From positions 1 through 27,533 of the forward strand of contig CAZJWJ010000069.1 of assembly GCA_964549495.1 (NCBI GenBank): DNA of 27,533 nucleotides, read 5' to 3'. Source of the DNA: JACKBJ01 sp964549495 (GTDB taxonomy: Bacteria > Chloroflexota > Anaerolineae > Epilineales > Epilineaceae). The notes beneath the pieces are model-generated. The model searched no databases, was not told the DNA's origin, and worked only from the letters and a program-made list of their open reading frames with translations. Of this stretch, positions 9,175-17,807 are shown one piece after another (within the stretch, counting starts at the first letter, position 1; every line of letters begins with the position of its first letter). Position numbers and translations under genes: made by a program.

Positions 9175-9891
9175 GTGCTTCAGACCGTCGACCTCGCGCG
9201 ACTCGCCGAGGACATCGATTCACCCTACCGGCCCAGTCCGCTGGCCCAGCTGGCCGGTGCCTCGGTCTCCCTCTTCGTCTGCGACGACCTTCGCAGCTGG
9301 CATCGCAACGAGTCCCAGGATGCGCTGATGCTGGTGCTCGAGGGTGTCCTGGTGCTCGACAGCACCGCCGGTCGCGCGGTGGCCAACGAGGGCGAGGTCT
9401 TCGTGGTGCCGCGCAAGCAGAACCATAACCTGTCGGCCGGCATGCGCTCCTCGGTCGTGCTCTTCGATGCCGAACCGCCGGGTGCCAGCGCCAATGGCCA
9501 CAAGAAGTTGCCCTTCGCGCCGCCGGCCGAGATCGAAAAGCGCAACATGGCCGGCGAGGTGCTGCAGGGTCAGCCTTACGAGTGGTTGTCGGTTGGCCGT
9601 GCCGGGAGCTGCAAGGCAGCCGCCTCACGGCTCTGGGGTGAGAGCATGCCCTTCTCGGCCGACGAGGACTGTCTGCTGATCGTGTACCGCGGCGTGCTCG
9701 ACTTCGACGCCGGCGATGAATCCGGCACCGTGGTGGGCAGTCAGATGCTGCGCATCCCGGCTGGAACCGAGATCCGTCTGCGCAGCGAGCGCGGCGCGAC
9801 GGCGCTCTTCGTGGCGCGGGAGGGCACGGCGCCGCCCGCGGCCGTCTCCTCCGGGGCACCCCATTCGGGGAGCGGTCGGGCCGAGGGTTGA
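9175..9891 (+). CDS. Two-domain cupin protein of unknown function
   Basis: A 238-aa protein made of two cupin beta-barrels. The first (about 30-100) has WHRNESQDALMLVLEGVLVL, then EGEVFVVPRKQNHN, keeping His/Glu residues that could bind a metal. The second (about 145-220) has DEDCLLIVYRGVLDF and RIPAGTEIRL but lacks the histidines, so it looks structural or ligand-binding. The GTG at 9175 is chosen because GGGAG (9164-9168) sits 6 bases before it and because the predicted transcription start lies just upstream; a longer in-frame ORF from 9025 would begin before the promoter. The last 20 residues are low-complexity Ser/Gly/Ala. It has its own promoter. Neither the reaction nor the ligand can be told. 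Confidence 0.75.
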   Translation: MLQTVDLARLAEDIDSPYRPSPLAQLAGASVSLFVCDDLRSWHRNESQDALMLVLEGVLVLDSTAGRAVANEGEVFVVPRKQNHNLSAGMRSSVVLFDAEPPGASANGHKKLPFAPPAEIEKRNMAGEVLQGQPYEWLSVGRAGSCKAAASRLWGESMPFSADEDCLLIVYRGVLDFDAGDESGTVVGSQMLRIPAGTEIRLRSERGATALFVAREGTAPPAAVSSGAPHSGSGRAEG

Positions 9892-9929
9892 CGGGCGCGG
9901 CGACAGACGGACAGCTCATCCGCATGTGG

Positions 9930-9985
9930 CGGAGCCGGATGCTCCGACGCTTCTGCGGTCGCGAGCCTTGGATGCGCCCGCGACC
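9930..9985 (+). repeat. Two hairpins between cupin and protease genes
   Basis: CGGAGC/GCTCCG (9930-9935 and 9941-9946, 5-nt loop) and GGTCGCG/CGCGACC (9957-9963 and 9979-9985, 15-nt loop) are perfect inverted repeats in the 124-bp gap. Neither is followed by a T-run. They may act as a factor-dependent or processing barrier, or be leader structure for the protease mRNA. Confidence 0.3.
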
Positions 9986-10015
9986 TTCGCCGACGTCGAC
10001 CGGAGGGGGGTCTTG

Positions 10016-13000
10016 ATGTTTCGGACGCGCCTCACCTGGCGGGCCTCGTGCCTGGCCGTCGCGATCCTTGCCTTGGCCCTGGGCGGGCTGCGTTGGGGGC
10101 GATCCGGTCAGGACGCGACCGCCACCGCTCGGGTTGCCATGCCCGATCGAGTCGCACCGGCGCTTCCCGCCGACGCGGTGGGCCCATCCGGCAAGGGCGG
10201 TCCGCTGCTCGATCGGCGCCTGCGTGCGGCCATGCAAGCCCGACCCGACGCGAGCCTGCCCGTGGTCTTGCTCATGCGCGTGCCCGCAGTCGGCCCCGAT
10301 GTCGCCAGCGTACACGGCGCTGGCGCAGCACCGGAACCGACCGGCGACGAGGAGGGGGTCGACCCAGACGAACTGCGGGCCGCGGAGGTCGAAGCGCGAA
10401 GCGCGCGAGCCCTGCGGCGACTCCGGGACTTGCGCCGGGTCTTCGAAGCCACCAGCGACGACCTCATGGCCGATCTGGAAGGGGCGGCCGAGGCCGGGCA
10501 AGCCAAGGCGCCACGGCGGCTCTGGCTGGCCGATGCCATCGCGCTGGAAGCCAGCCCGGCGCTCATCGAGACCTTACTGCATCGGCCCGAGATCCGCTGG
10601 ATCGGCTTGGATCCGGAGCTGGAGCTCGGGCCTCGCCCGCAACCCGTGGCAGCGGACGGCGCCATCACGCAGACGGCTACCAGCCAAGAGGCTGCCGTGG
10701 CCTGGAACTTGCGCCAGATCCAAGCCGACGAGGTCTGGAGCCTGCTGGGGGTCGACGGCAGCGGCGTGACGGTCGGGGTGGTCGATACCGGCGTGGACTT
10801 CCACCACCCCTTGCTGCAGTCGCGATATCGCGGCTTTCGCGCCGGAAGCCCGCCGCAGCATGCCGGCAACTGGTGGTGCAGCCGGGGCGAGGACGCGCTC
10901 TGCGGTGCGGGCGACACCTACCCGGTCGATGGTTACGGGCACGGCACGCATGTGCTGGGCAGCATCCTGGGACAGGGTGGGATCGGCGTGGCACCCGGCG
11001 CCGACTGGATCGCGGCGCGGGCCTGCGGCAGCGACAACTGCCGTTTCAGCTGGATCGTCGACGCCCTGCAGTGGATGACGGAGCTGGGCGCGCGCGCTCC
11101 CGACGTGGTCAACCTCAGCTTGGGGACGGACGATCACATCGAGCGGTTGCTCTTCGAGCCGGTCATCGGTCGCATGGTGGATGCCGGCATCGTGGTGGTG
11201 GCCGCCACCGGAAATGCCAGTTCCTCCAACAACCTGAGCAACGTCCGCGCGCCGGCCAGCTTCACCTCGACCATCGGCGTGGGCGCCGTGCGCCAGTCGG
11301 GCGAGGTCTGGCATCTCTCCACCCGCGGCTTGAGCAAGTGGTGGGAGACCAAGCCGGACCTGGTGGCGCCCGGGGTGCAGATCACCTCCACCCTGCCCGG
11401 TGGCGGCCTGGGCCTGGACACGGGCACCAGCATGGCCGCGCCGCATGTCAGCGGCGTCGCGGCCTTGCTGCTCTCGGCGCGGCCCGACCTGCGGCCCGAG
11501 GAGGTCAAGCAGATCCTGAGCCGGACCGCGACGCCCTATGGCGCGAGCCGGCCCGATCCGGCTGCCGGCTGGGGCCTGGTCAATGCCTATGCCGCCGTGT
11601 CCTCGGTGATGGACGTCGGGCAGCTGCGCGGGCAGGTGCAGCGCGTGGGGGATACCCGGCCGATCACCTGGGCGCAGGTGACGGTGGCCGATCCGCTGGG
11701 CGATCCCATCGCCACGGTCGGCGTGGCCGAGGACGACGGAAGCTACAAGGTCGACCTCCCGCCGGGCGACTACCTGATCATCGCCAATGCCTTCGGCTAT
11801 CGGACGGGCAGCCAGCGCGGCGTGGAGATCGTCAGCGGCCAGGAGACCCGGCTCGACCTGCAGCTCGAGCCGGACGAGCCGATGGGCGTCTTCGAGGGCC
11901 GCATCTCGGATGCCGACAGCCGGGCTTCGCTCTCGGCGCGCATCGACATGGACGAGTTGCCCTTCTTGCTGCGCAGCGACGAGACCACGGGCTTCAGCCA
12001 GCGGCTGCCCGCCGGCGAGTACCGCCTGCGCATCTCCAAGCTGGGATATCGGGTGATCACCGACAGCATCACGGTCAAGGCCGGCGAGACCTTGCACCGC
12101 GACTACGCGCTGCGGTCCGCGCCGCGCATCCTCCTGGTCGACGGCGATGCTTGGAACTACTCCGACGGCGTCGACTACTACCGCGCCTCGCTGGATCGCC
12201 TGGGCTACGTCTACGACCAGCATGCGGTCCTGGACGAATGGGCCGGTCCGGGCCAACCCGGCGGCCCCCCGAGCGCCGAGCGCATGGCTGCTTACGACCT
12301 GGTGATCTGGGCCAGCCCGGTCTCCAGCCCCAACCAGACCATGGGCGCCTGGGAGCTGTTGGCCTACCTGGAATCGGGCGGACGGCTCTTCTTGTCCGGG
12401 CAGGACGCGCTCTGCATCGACGCCGGGCGAGACGTGGCCGGAGAGCCCTGCAACCAGAGCTCGGCGCCGCATCCCTACCTGCGCGACAAGCTCGAGCTCC
12501 GCGTGCTGCGGGACTATGCCGACGAGCGCGGACAGGTCTTCGGCCTGCCCGGTGGCCCGCTGGAGGGCATGACCCTCACCCTCAACGGCCCGGGCAGCAT
12601 GAACAATCAGCTGCGCACCGACGTGGTGGACGTCGTCTCCCCTTTGAACGCGCGTCTGGTGGCCGCCTATCCAGGCGGCCAAGGCGCCGGCGTGCTGGCC
12701 GACACCTGTCTGGCGCATCGCGCGCTGGCCTTGGGCTTCGGCTTCGAAGGCATCGCCGGTGCCGAGCCGCGCGATCGGGTGATGCAAGGGGTCATCGAGG
12801 CCTTGATGGCCCCGCCACCGGCCACCGGCCTCGAGGTCGAGCTGGACCGCTCGGACCTGGTGCGCCCGGCCGGCGCCACCGCCGAGTACAGCCTGACCCT
12901 CCTCAACACCGGCAGCGCGACGGCCGCCTATACCGTCGAGGTGCAGGACGCACGCTGGCCGACCGAGCTCTGGGACGCCGGCTTCAGCCAGCGGGTCGAC

Positions 13001-14614
13001 GGCCGGCTGAGCCTGTCCAGCTGCCGCAGCCAGCGCCTGGGCGTGCGGGTCCAGGTGCCCGCGGGCGCGCCGCACGGCAGCCAGGACCTGGCCCGGCTGC
13101 GCATCCTCTCGGCTTCCGGCGCGCAGACCCTGAGCCTGCGGACCCTCGCCCCCGCCCCGGTGCTGGTGGTCGACGGCGACTTCGCCCGCAACAGCGAGGA
13201 GACCTACCTGCGGGCGCTGGAGGCCGCGGGCCTGCGCTACGATCACTGGGAGTTGGGCCTATTGCGCATCCAACCGCGCCTGCCGCCGACGAGCACCTTG
13301 TTGCAGTATCCCATGCTGATCTGGTTCACCGGCGAGAACCTGCTGCATCCCGAGCGCAACTTCGGTCTGGACGCCCAGCGCCTGGTGGCCAGCTACCTGG
13401 ATGCCGGCGGTCGGCTGCTGCTCTCCAGCGAGGACTACCTCTACCATTGGGGCGAGACGCCCATCGCCGGCCAGCGGCGCTTCCATCGGGAGTACCTGGG
13501 ACTGGACGGTTACGTCGACAACGGAGGGGCCGCGCATCAGGGCCCGCTGTCGGGCGGCGCGGGATCGCTGCTGGAGGATGTCGAGGCTTGTCGGATGGCC
13601 GGCCGGCGGTCGGACGCCGACTTCTCCGATCGCATCGCGACCCGCAACCTGCCCGGCGCCCGAGTGGCCCTGAGGAGCACCTATGGCCAACCGGTCGCGG
13701 CACAGAACGAGATCGCCGGCGGGTGGAAGACCCTCTTCCTGGCCTTCGATGCCGGCTTCTTGGATCAGGACTGCGCCGATGCGGTGATCGGCCGTGCGGT
13801 CGACTGGTTCAGCTACCTGGCCAACAGCCGCCTGGAACTGGTCGACCAGCACGGTGCGATCGAGCGGCGGCGCACCTTCGCCAGCGGCCAGACCCTCCAC
13901 CTGCGCCTGCGCTTGCAGCATGCCGGCCCGCGCGAGGCCGGCGAGGCGGATCTGCGCTGGACGATTCCGGCGGGCGCGACGGTAGATCCCGCCTCCTTGC
14001 CGGCGGAATTGCGCTGGGAAGCCGGCGAGCTGCGCTGGCAGGGCGCCTTGCCCGCCTTCGGAGAGCGCGTCTTCCAGATCGCCCTGCGGCTGGACGATGA
14101 CCTGCCGGAAGGTGCCGAGATGGCCTCCGAGGCCCACATCTACAGCGATGGCGTCGGCATCACCCGGCACCTCCGATGGTGGGTGAACGCGCCGGATGTT
14201 CGCCGCTCCTCCAAGAGCGTGCCGGACGCGCAGCGCGATCTGATGTTGGGCGACAGCACCACCTTCGTGGTCAACGTGGTCAACGCCGGCACCCGTCCGC
14301 TGGCCAGCTGGCGCGTGACCGACACCCTGCCGGCCGGCCTGGACCTGGTCGAGGGCAGCTGGCTCAGCGAGCACGGCAGCGTGGTCCGGCTCGCGCCCAA
14401 CCAGCTGGTCTGGAGCGGCGACGGCCTGCCGGAGGACAGCGCCACCTCGCTGACCTACTCGGCGCGGGTGGCCACCCGCGCCGGGGGGTGGTTGACCAAT
14501 CGAGCCGCGCTGAGCGCCGAGGGCGGGCCGCCCCTATGGCTGAGCGCCAGCGTCTTCGCCCGACCCCAGCTGCTCCTGCCCTGGTTGGGCTGGCAGCAGC
14601 AGCGGGATCCCTGA
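10016..14614 (+). CDS. Secreted multidomain subtilisin-like (S8) serine protease
   Basis: A 1532-aa exported protease. An N-terminal hydrophobic stretch (CLAVAILALALGGL) after RTRLTWR is a signal peptide or anchor, followed by a propeptide-like region to about 220. The S8 domain (about 224-532) has the full triad: D257 in VVDTGVDF, H309 in GHGTHV, S472 in GTSMAAPH, plus oxyanion N400 in ATGNASSSNN. It also has several cysteines, which suit an extracellular enzyme. Next come two carboxypeptidase-regulatory-like beta domains (about 535-620 and 624-703), an amidotransferase-like module (about 704-937, starting ILLVDGDAWNYSDG), a beta domain (938-1045), a second such module (about 1046-1271, VLVVDGDFARNSEE), a beta region, and a DUF11 repeat (about 1403-1515). 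The tail LLLPWLGWQQQ resembles LP-type C-terminal motifs of secreted Chloroflexota proteins. The ATG at 10016 follows GGAGGGGGG. The protease assignment is firm; target and role are unknown. Confidence 0.92.
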   Translation: MFRTRLTWRASCLAVAILALALGGLRWGRSGQDATATARVAMPDRVAPALPADAVGPSGKGGPLLDRRLRAAMQARPDASLPVVLLMRVPAVGPDVASVHGAGAAPEPTGDEEGVDPDELRAAEVEARSARALRRLRDLRRVFEATSDDLMADLEGAAEAGQAKAPRRLWLADAIALEASPALIETLLHRPEIRWIGLDPELELGPRPQPVAADGAITQTATSQEAAVAWNLRQIQADEVWSLLGVDGSGVTVGVVDTGVDFHHPLLQSRYRGFRAGSPPQHAGNWWCSRGEDALCGAGDTYPVDGYGHGTHVLGSILGQGGIGVAPGADWIAARACGSDNCRFSWIVDALQWMTELGARAPDVVNLSLGTDDHIERLLFEPVIGRMVDAGIVVVAATGNASSSNNLSNVRAPASFTSTIGVGAVRQSGEVWHLSTRGLSKWWETKPDLVAPGVQITSTLPGGGLGLDTGTSMAAPHVSGVAALLLSARPDLRPEEVKQILSRTATPYGASRPDPAAGWGLVNAYAAVSSVMDVGQLRGQVQRVGDTRPITWAQVTVADPLGDPIATVGVAEDDGSYKVDLPPGDYLIIANAFGYRTGSQRGVEIVSGQETRLDLQLEPDEPMGVFEGRISDADSRASLSARIDMDELPFLLRSDETTGFSQRLPAGEYRLRISKLGYRVITDSITVKAGETLHRDYALRSAPRILLVDGDAWNYSDGVDYYRASLDRLGYVYDQHAVLDEWAGPGQPGGPPSAERMAAYDLVIWASPVSSPNQTMGAWELLAYLESGGRLFLSGQDALCIDAGRDVAGEPCNQSSAPHPYLRDKLELRVLRDYADERGQVFGLPGGPLEGMTLTLNGPGSMNNQLRTDVVDVVSPLNARLVAAYPGGQGAGVLADTCLAHRALALGFGFEGIAGAEPRDRVMQGVIEALMAPPPATGLEVELDRSDLVRPAGATAEYSLTLLNTGSATAAYTVEVQDARWPTELWDAGFSQRVDGRLSLSSCRSQRLGVRVQVPAGAPHGSQDLARLRILSASGAQTLSLRTLAPAPVLVVDGDFARNSEETYLRALEAAGLRYDHWELGLLRIQPRLPPTSTLLQYPMLIWFTGENLLHPERNFGLDAQRLVASYLDAGGRLLLSSEDYLYHWGETPIAGQRRFHREYLGLDGYVDNGGAAHQGPLSGGAGSLLEDVEACRMAGRRSDADFSDRIATRNLPGARVALRSTYGQPVAAQNEIAGGWKTLFLAFDAGFLDQDCADAVIGRAVDWFSYLANSRLELVDQHGAIERRRTFASGQTLHLRLRLQHAGPREAGEADLRWTIPAGATVDPASLPAELRWEAGELRWQGALPAFGERVFQIALRLDDDLPEGAEMASEAHIYSDGVGITRHLRWWVNAPDVRRSSKSVPDAQRDLMLGDSTTFVVNVVNAGTRPLASWRVTDTLPAGLDLVEGSWLSEHGSVVRLAPNQLVWSGDGLPEDSATSLTYSARVATRAGGWLTNRAALSAEGGPPLWLSASVFARPQLLLPWLGWQQQRDP

Positions 14615-14640
14615 GCCCCCGACGGAGAGGAGCCGAAGCG

Positions 14641-15867
14641 ATGGACGCCAACGAGCAGCAAGCCCTGATCGAGAACCTGGCCGAATCCTCGCGCCGCAGC
14701 GCCGACGCGATCGAGCAGCTGGGCGCACAGATGGTCGCGCTACGCGGCCAGGTCCAGACGATCGACGAGCGCATGGGCGAGCTGCGCAAGCTGCAGCACG
14801 AATCCGCCGAACGCGTCGAGCGCCTGGCCTCAGAGGTCGATCGCTTGCGTGCCGATCGATCGCTGGGCGCCCAGATCGAAGCCCTGCGCGGCAGTCAGAC
14901 CGAGGCCCAGTCCCGCCTCGAGGGGCTGGAGGGCAAGCTGCGGCGCGTGGAGCAGGTGGAAGCCTCGATGGGGCAGATGCAGCGCGAGATCGGCAGCCAG
15001 ATCGAGGATCGGGAACGCGCCCTCCGCTCGGAGATCGAAGCCCAGTCTCGCCAGCGCGGAGATGACGGGGCGCAGGTCGCCCGCGAGCTGCGCTCGCTGG
15101 AGGAGCGCGTCGAGAAGGCCCTCGCCTATCGGGAGAAGCTGGAGGTCTTGGAGCACGGGCGCAACGCGCTCTCCGGAGAGATCGAGGACCTAACCGAGCG
15201 CCTCGAGGCGCTCGACGAGAGGGGCACCCGGGCGGGCGCGGAGCGCCAGAAGCGTAGCCAGCATGCGGCGAGCAGCCAGATCGAAGGCGAGCGCCAGCGC
15301 ATCGACGCCCTGGAGGAAGTGGTCGGCGGCTGGCAGGAACGCATCGAGCGCCAGCTCGAGACGCTGCAGGAGTCCCAGGCCATCGCGCAGCAGATGCAGC
15401 AGGAGGCCGAGCGCCTGCGCCGCGAGAGCCATGCCGCGGCCGAAGCCTGGCGGGTGGCCGAGGGCCGTGTGGACGAGCATCTGGCACAGATGCGGCAGGA
15501 TATCGAGGAACGCGCCCAGCGTTTGGAGGATCGGCGACGCAATGGCTGGGAGGCCCACGGGCGCCTGCACGAGAGCGAGCGCCGCGAAGAGCGCGAGGCA
15601 CGCGAGGCCGCCATCGCCCAGATCGAGGAGACCATGGATGGGCTGCGGCAGGAGCTGCAGACCGGGCTGGAGGTGACCGGGCGCGACATCGCCGAGGTCA
15701 AGCACCGCTTGGGGGGCTACTTCCGTAGCTTGCAGCAGCAGCTGGCGGAGACGGCCGAGACCTTCGAGGTGAACTTGCCCTCCGACGATCCGGCGGCCGT
15801 CGATCCCGAGCGACGCCAGGCCTTGCGCCGGGCCTTGCGCGCGCGGCGCGCCGCCCGCGGCGGCTGA
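14641..15867 (+). CDS. Long coiled-coil protein of unknown function
   Basis: A 408-aa protein that is almost wholly alpha-helical: heptads rich in Glu, Arg, Gln and Leu run from about residue 5 to 370 with essentially no proline and no cysteine. A short helix-breaking acidic segment (NLPSDDPAAVDPERR) and a basic Arg/Ala tail follow. There is no signal peptide or membrane segment, so it should be cytoplasmic and form rods or oligomers. A good ribosome-binding site (GGAGAGG) precedes the ATG. It starts 26 bp after the protease gene and its stop overlaps the selB start (TGATG). I do not recognise a family; the composition only says filament- or SMC-like rod. The basic tail could touch nucleic acid or membrane lipid, which is a guess. 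Confidence 0.8.
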   Translation: MDANEQQALIENLAESSRRSADAIEQLGAQMVALRGQVQTIDERMGELRKLQHESAERVERLASEVDRLRADRSLGAQIEALRGSQTEAQSRLEGLEGKLRRVEQVEASMGQMQREIGSQIEDRERALRSEIEAQSRQRGDDGAQVARELRSLEERVEKALAYREKLEVLEHGRNALSGEIEDLTERLEALDERGTRAGAERQKRSQHAASSQIEGERQRIDALEEVVGGWQERIERQLETLQESQAIAQQMQQEAERLRRESHAAAEAWRVAEGRVDEHLAQMRQDIEERAQRLEDRRRNGWEAHGRLHESERREEREAREAAIAQIEETMDGLRQELQTGLEVTGRDIAEVKHRLGGYFRSLQQQLAETAETFEVNLPSDDPAAVDPERRQALRRALRARRAARGG

Positions 15868-17807
15868 TGGCGGACGCGGCCCGGGTGCCGGATGGGCGCG
15901 TGGTCGTGGTCGGCACGGCCGGCCACGTCGATCACGGCAAGAGCGCCCTGGTCCGGGCCCTCACCGGCACCGACCCCGATCGGCTGGCCCAGGAGAAGCA
16001 GCGCGGGCTGACCATCGAGCTGGGCTTCGCCTGGCGACCCCTGCCCAGCGGTCGGGTGCTCAGCCTGGTCGATGTGCCGGGGCACGAGGACTTCATCCGC
16101 AACATGCTGGCCGGAGCCGGGGGCATCGATGCCTGCCTCTTGGTGGTGGCCGCCGACGAGGGCCCGATGCCCCAGACCCGCGAGCATCTGGCCATTCTCG
16201 ACCTGATGGGCATCGGCTGCGGCGTGGTGGTCTTGAGCAAGGCCGATCTGGTCGACGAGGAATGGTTGGCCCTGGTCGAGGAGGAACTGCGCGAGATGCT
16301 GGCCGGCACCCGTTTGGCCGAGCTGCCGATCCTGGCGGTCAGCGCGCAGGAGGGCCGGGGCCTCGACGCCCTGGTCGAGCAGCTGGACGCCAGCCTGGCC
16401 GGCCTGCCCGAGCCGGTGGATCGCGGCCGGCCGCGGCTGGCGGTGGACCGCGCTTTCAGCCTCTCCGGCTTCGGCACGGTGGTCACGGGCACCCTGCGCG
16501 ACGGCAGCTTGCGCCCCGGGGAGAGCCTGACGATCTTGCCGGAGGGCATCGAAGCGCGGGTGCGCGGGCTGCAATCCCACGGCCAGGTCGTCGAGCGCGC
16601 GCTGCCCGGGACCCGGACGGCGGTGAACCTCAGCGGGGTGGATGCCGAGGCCATCCCGCGCGGCAGCGTCTTGCTGCGGCCGGGAGACTACCGCCCCACC
16701 ACGCTCATCGATCTGGAGCTGCGCGCCTTGGGCTCGGCGCCGATGGCGTTGGGCCACGACCTGGCGGTGCACGCTTTCCACGGAGCGGCCGAGGTGCCGG
16801 GGCATCTGCGGATCCTGGGCCAGCGCGAGATCGCGGCCGGCAGCCGGGGCATGGCCCAGCTGCGCCTGGACCGTCCGATGGTGGTGGCGGCCGGCGATCG
16901 CCTGGTCCTGCGCCTGCCCTCGCCCTCGATCACCTTGGGCGGAGGGCGGGTGCTCGATCCGCACCCGCCCGGACGGCGTCGGCGCTTCGCCGAGCCGGTG
17001 CTCCAGCGCATGCAGGCGCTGGCCACCGGCGATCCGGTCGAGCGGGCCTGGCAGATGCTCTCCGAGCGCGAACCCTGTCCGGCCGAAGCCCTGCACCCGC
17101 CCGAAACCGGGCTGGAGGCCGAGGATCTGGCCGCGGCCCTGGATCGCCTGGCCGAGGCGGGCCGCATCGTGCGGCTGGAGCAGGCGTGGATCACCGATCG
17201 CGGTTGGGCGCGCCTGCGGCGCCGCGCCGAGATCGTGCTGCAGCGCTATCACCAGCGCTACCCCTTGCGCATCGGTGCGCCCTTGGAGGAGCTGCGCGAG
17301 CGCCTGCGCCTCTCGCCGGAGGCCTTCGGCGCAGCGGTGGCGACCGCCGAGGGCGAGGGCTGGTTGGTCCGCGAGGGCGAGCGGGTGCGGCGACCGGATC
17401 ACGAGGTGCGCTTCGGGCAGCAGCAGCAGCAGGCCATCGAGGCGCTCCTGGCGCGCTTCCGGGCCGATCCCTACAAGACGCCCTCGGTCAAGGAGGCCAA
17501 GGCGGCCCTCGGCGAGGGCCTCCTCGAGGCCTTGATCGCGCGCGGCGATCTGGTGCAGGTGTCCGAAGAGGTCGTCTTCGACCGTGAAGGCTACGCCGCG
17601 CTGGAGTCCGGCGCCATAGAGCAGGCGCGCCGAGAGGGTCAGGTGACGGTGGCCGACCTGCGCGATCGCTTCGATACCAGCCGAAAGTACGCCCTGGCGC
17701 TCCTGGAGCATCTGGACCGCATCCACCTGACGCGCCGAGTAGGAGACCTGCGCGTGCTGGCGCGCTCGGGCGGAGCATCCGGATCGGGCGAAGCGGAGGA
17801 TGCCTAG
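15867..17807 (+). CDS. selB: Selenocysteine-specific elongation factor SelB
   Basis: A 646-aa GTPase that delivers Sec-tRNA to UGA codons marked by a SECIS hairpin. G1 is GTAGHVDHGKS (16-26), the switch I region holds QRGLTIELGFAW, G3 is DVPGH (69-73), G4 is SKAD (124-127). The EF-Tu-like domain II has AFSLSGFGTVVTGT. The C-terminal half (about 370-640) has the winged-helix repeats that bind the SECIS RNA, including the conserved ending DLRDRFDTSRKYALALLEHLD. Length and motif TIELGFA distinguish it from EF-Tu. Its presence says the organism reads UGA as Sec, although no selA, selD or selC gene and no in-frame UGA gene is in this window. It overlaps the coiled-coil gene (TGATG) and abuts the following GT2 gene with no gap, an unusual setting. 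Confidence 0.96.
   Translation: MADAARVPDGRVVVVGTAGHVDHGKSALVRALTGTDPDRLAQEKQRGLTIELGFAWRPLPSGRVLSLVDVPGHEDFIRNMLAGAGGIDACLLVVAADEGPMPQTREHLAILDLMGIGCGVVVLSKADLVDEEWLALVEEELREMLAGTRLAELPILAVSAQEGRGLDALVEQLDASLAGLPEPVDRGRPRLAVDRAFSLSGFGTVVTGTLRDGSLRPGESLTILPEGIEARVRGLQSHGQVVERALPGTRTAVNLSGVDAEAIPRGSVLLRPGDYRPTTLIDLELRALGSAPMALGHDLAVHAFHGAAEVPGHLRILGQREIAAGSRGMAQLRLDRPMVVAAGDRLVLRLPSPSITLGGGRVLDPHPPGRRRRFAEPVLQRMQALATGDPVERAWQMLSEREPCPAEALHPPETGLEAEDLAAALDRLAEAGRIVRLEQAWITDRGWARLRRRAEIVLQRYHQRYPLRIGAPLEELRERLRLSPEAFGAAVATAEGEGWLVREGERVRRPDHEVRFGQQQQQAIEALLARFRADPYKTPSVKEAKAALGEGLLEALIARGDLVQVSEEVVFDREGYAALESGAIEQARREGQVTVADLRDRFDTSRKYALALLEHLDRIHLTRRVGDLRVLARSGGASGSGEAEDA

Noticed and set aside
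10574..13246. Long - strand open frame opposite the protease
   Set aside because: High-GC shadow: Val/Asp/His/Gly-biased antisense of a well-supported S8 protease, with no recognisable motif. The same holds for the long - strand frames at 201-1481, 1659-3680, 8531-10501 and 15717-17855.
10048..14100. Long + strand frame overlapping the protease in another phase
   Set aside because: Arg/Gly/Ala-rich without family motifs; the triad and domain motifs are all in the 10016-14614 frame.
15867..17807. Selenoprotein gene with in-frame UGA near selB
   Set aside because: All neighbouring genes read through without internal UGA and end at places expected for their families; no SECIS-type hairpin following a UGA was seen.
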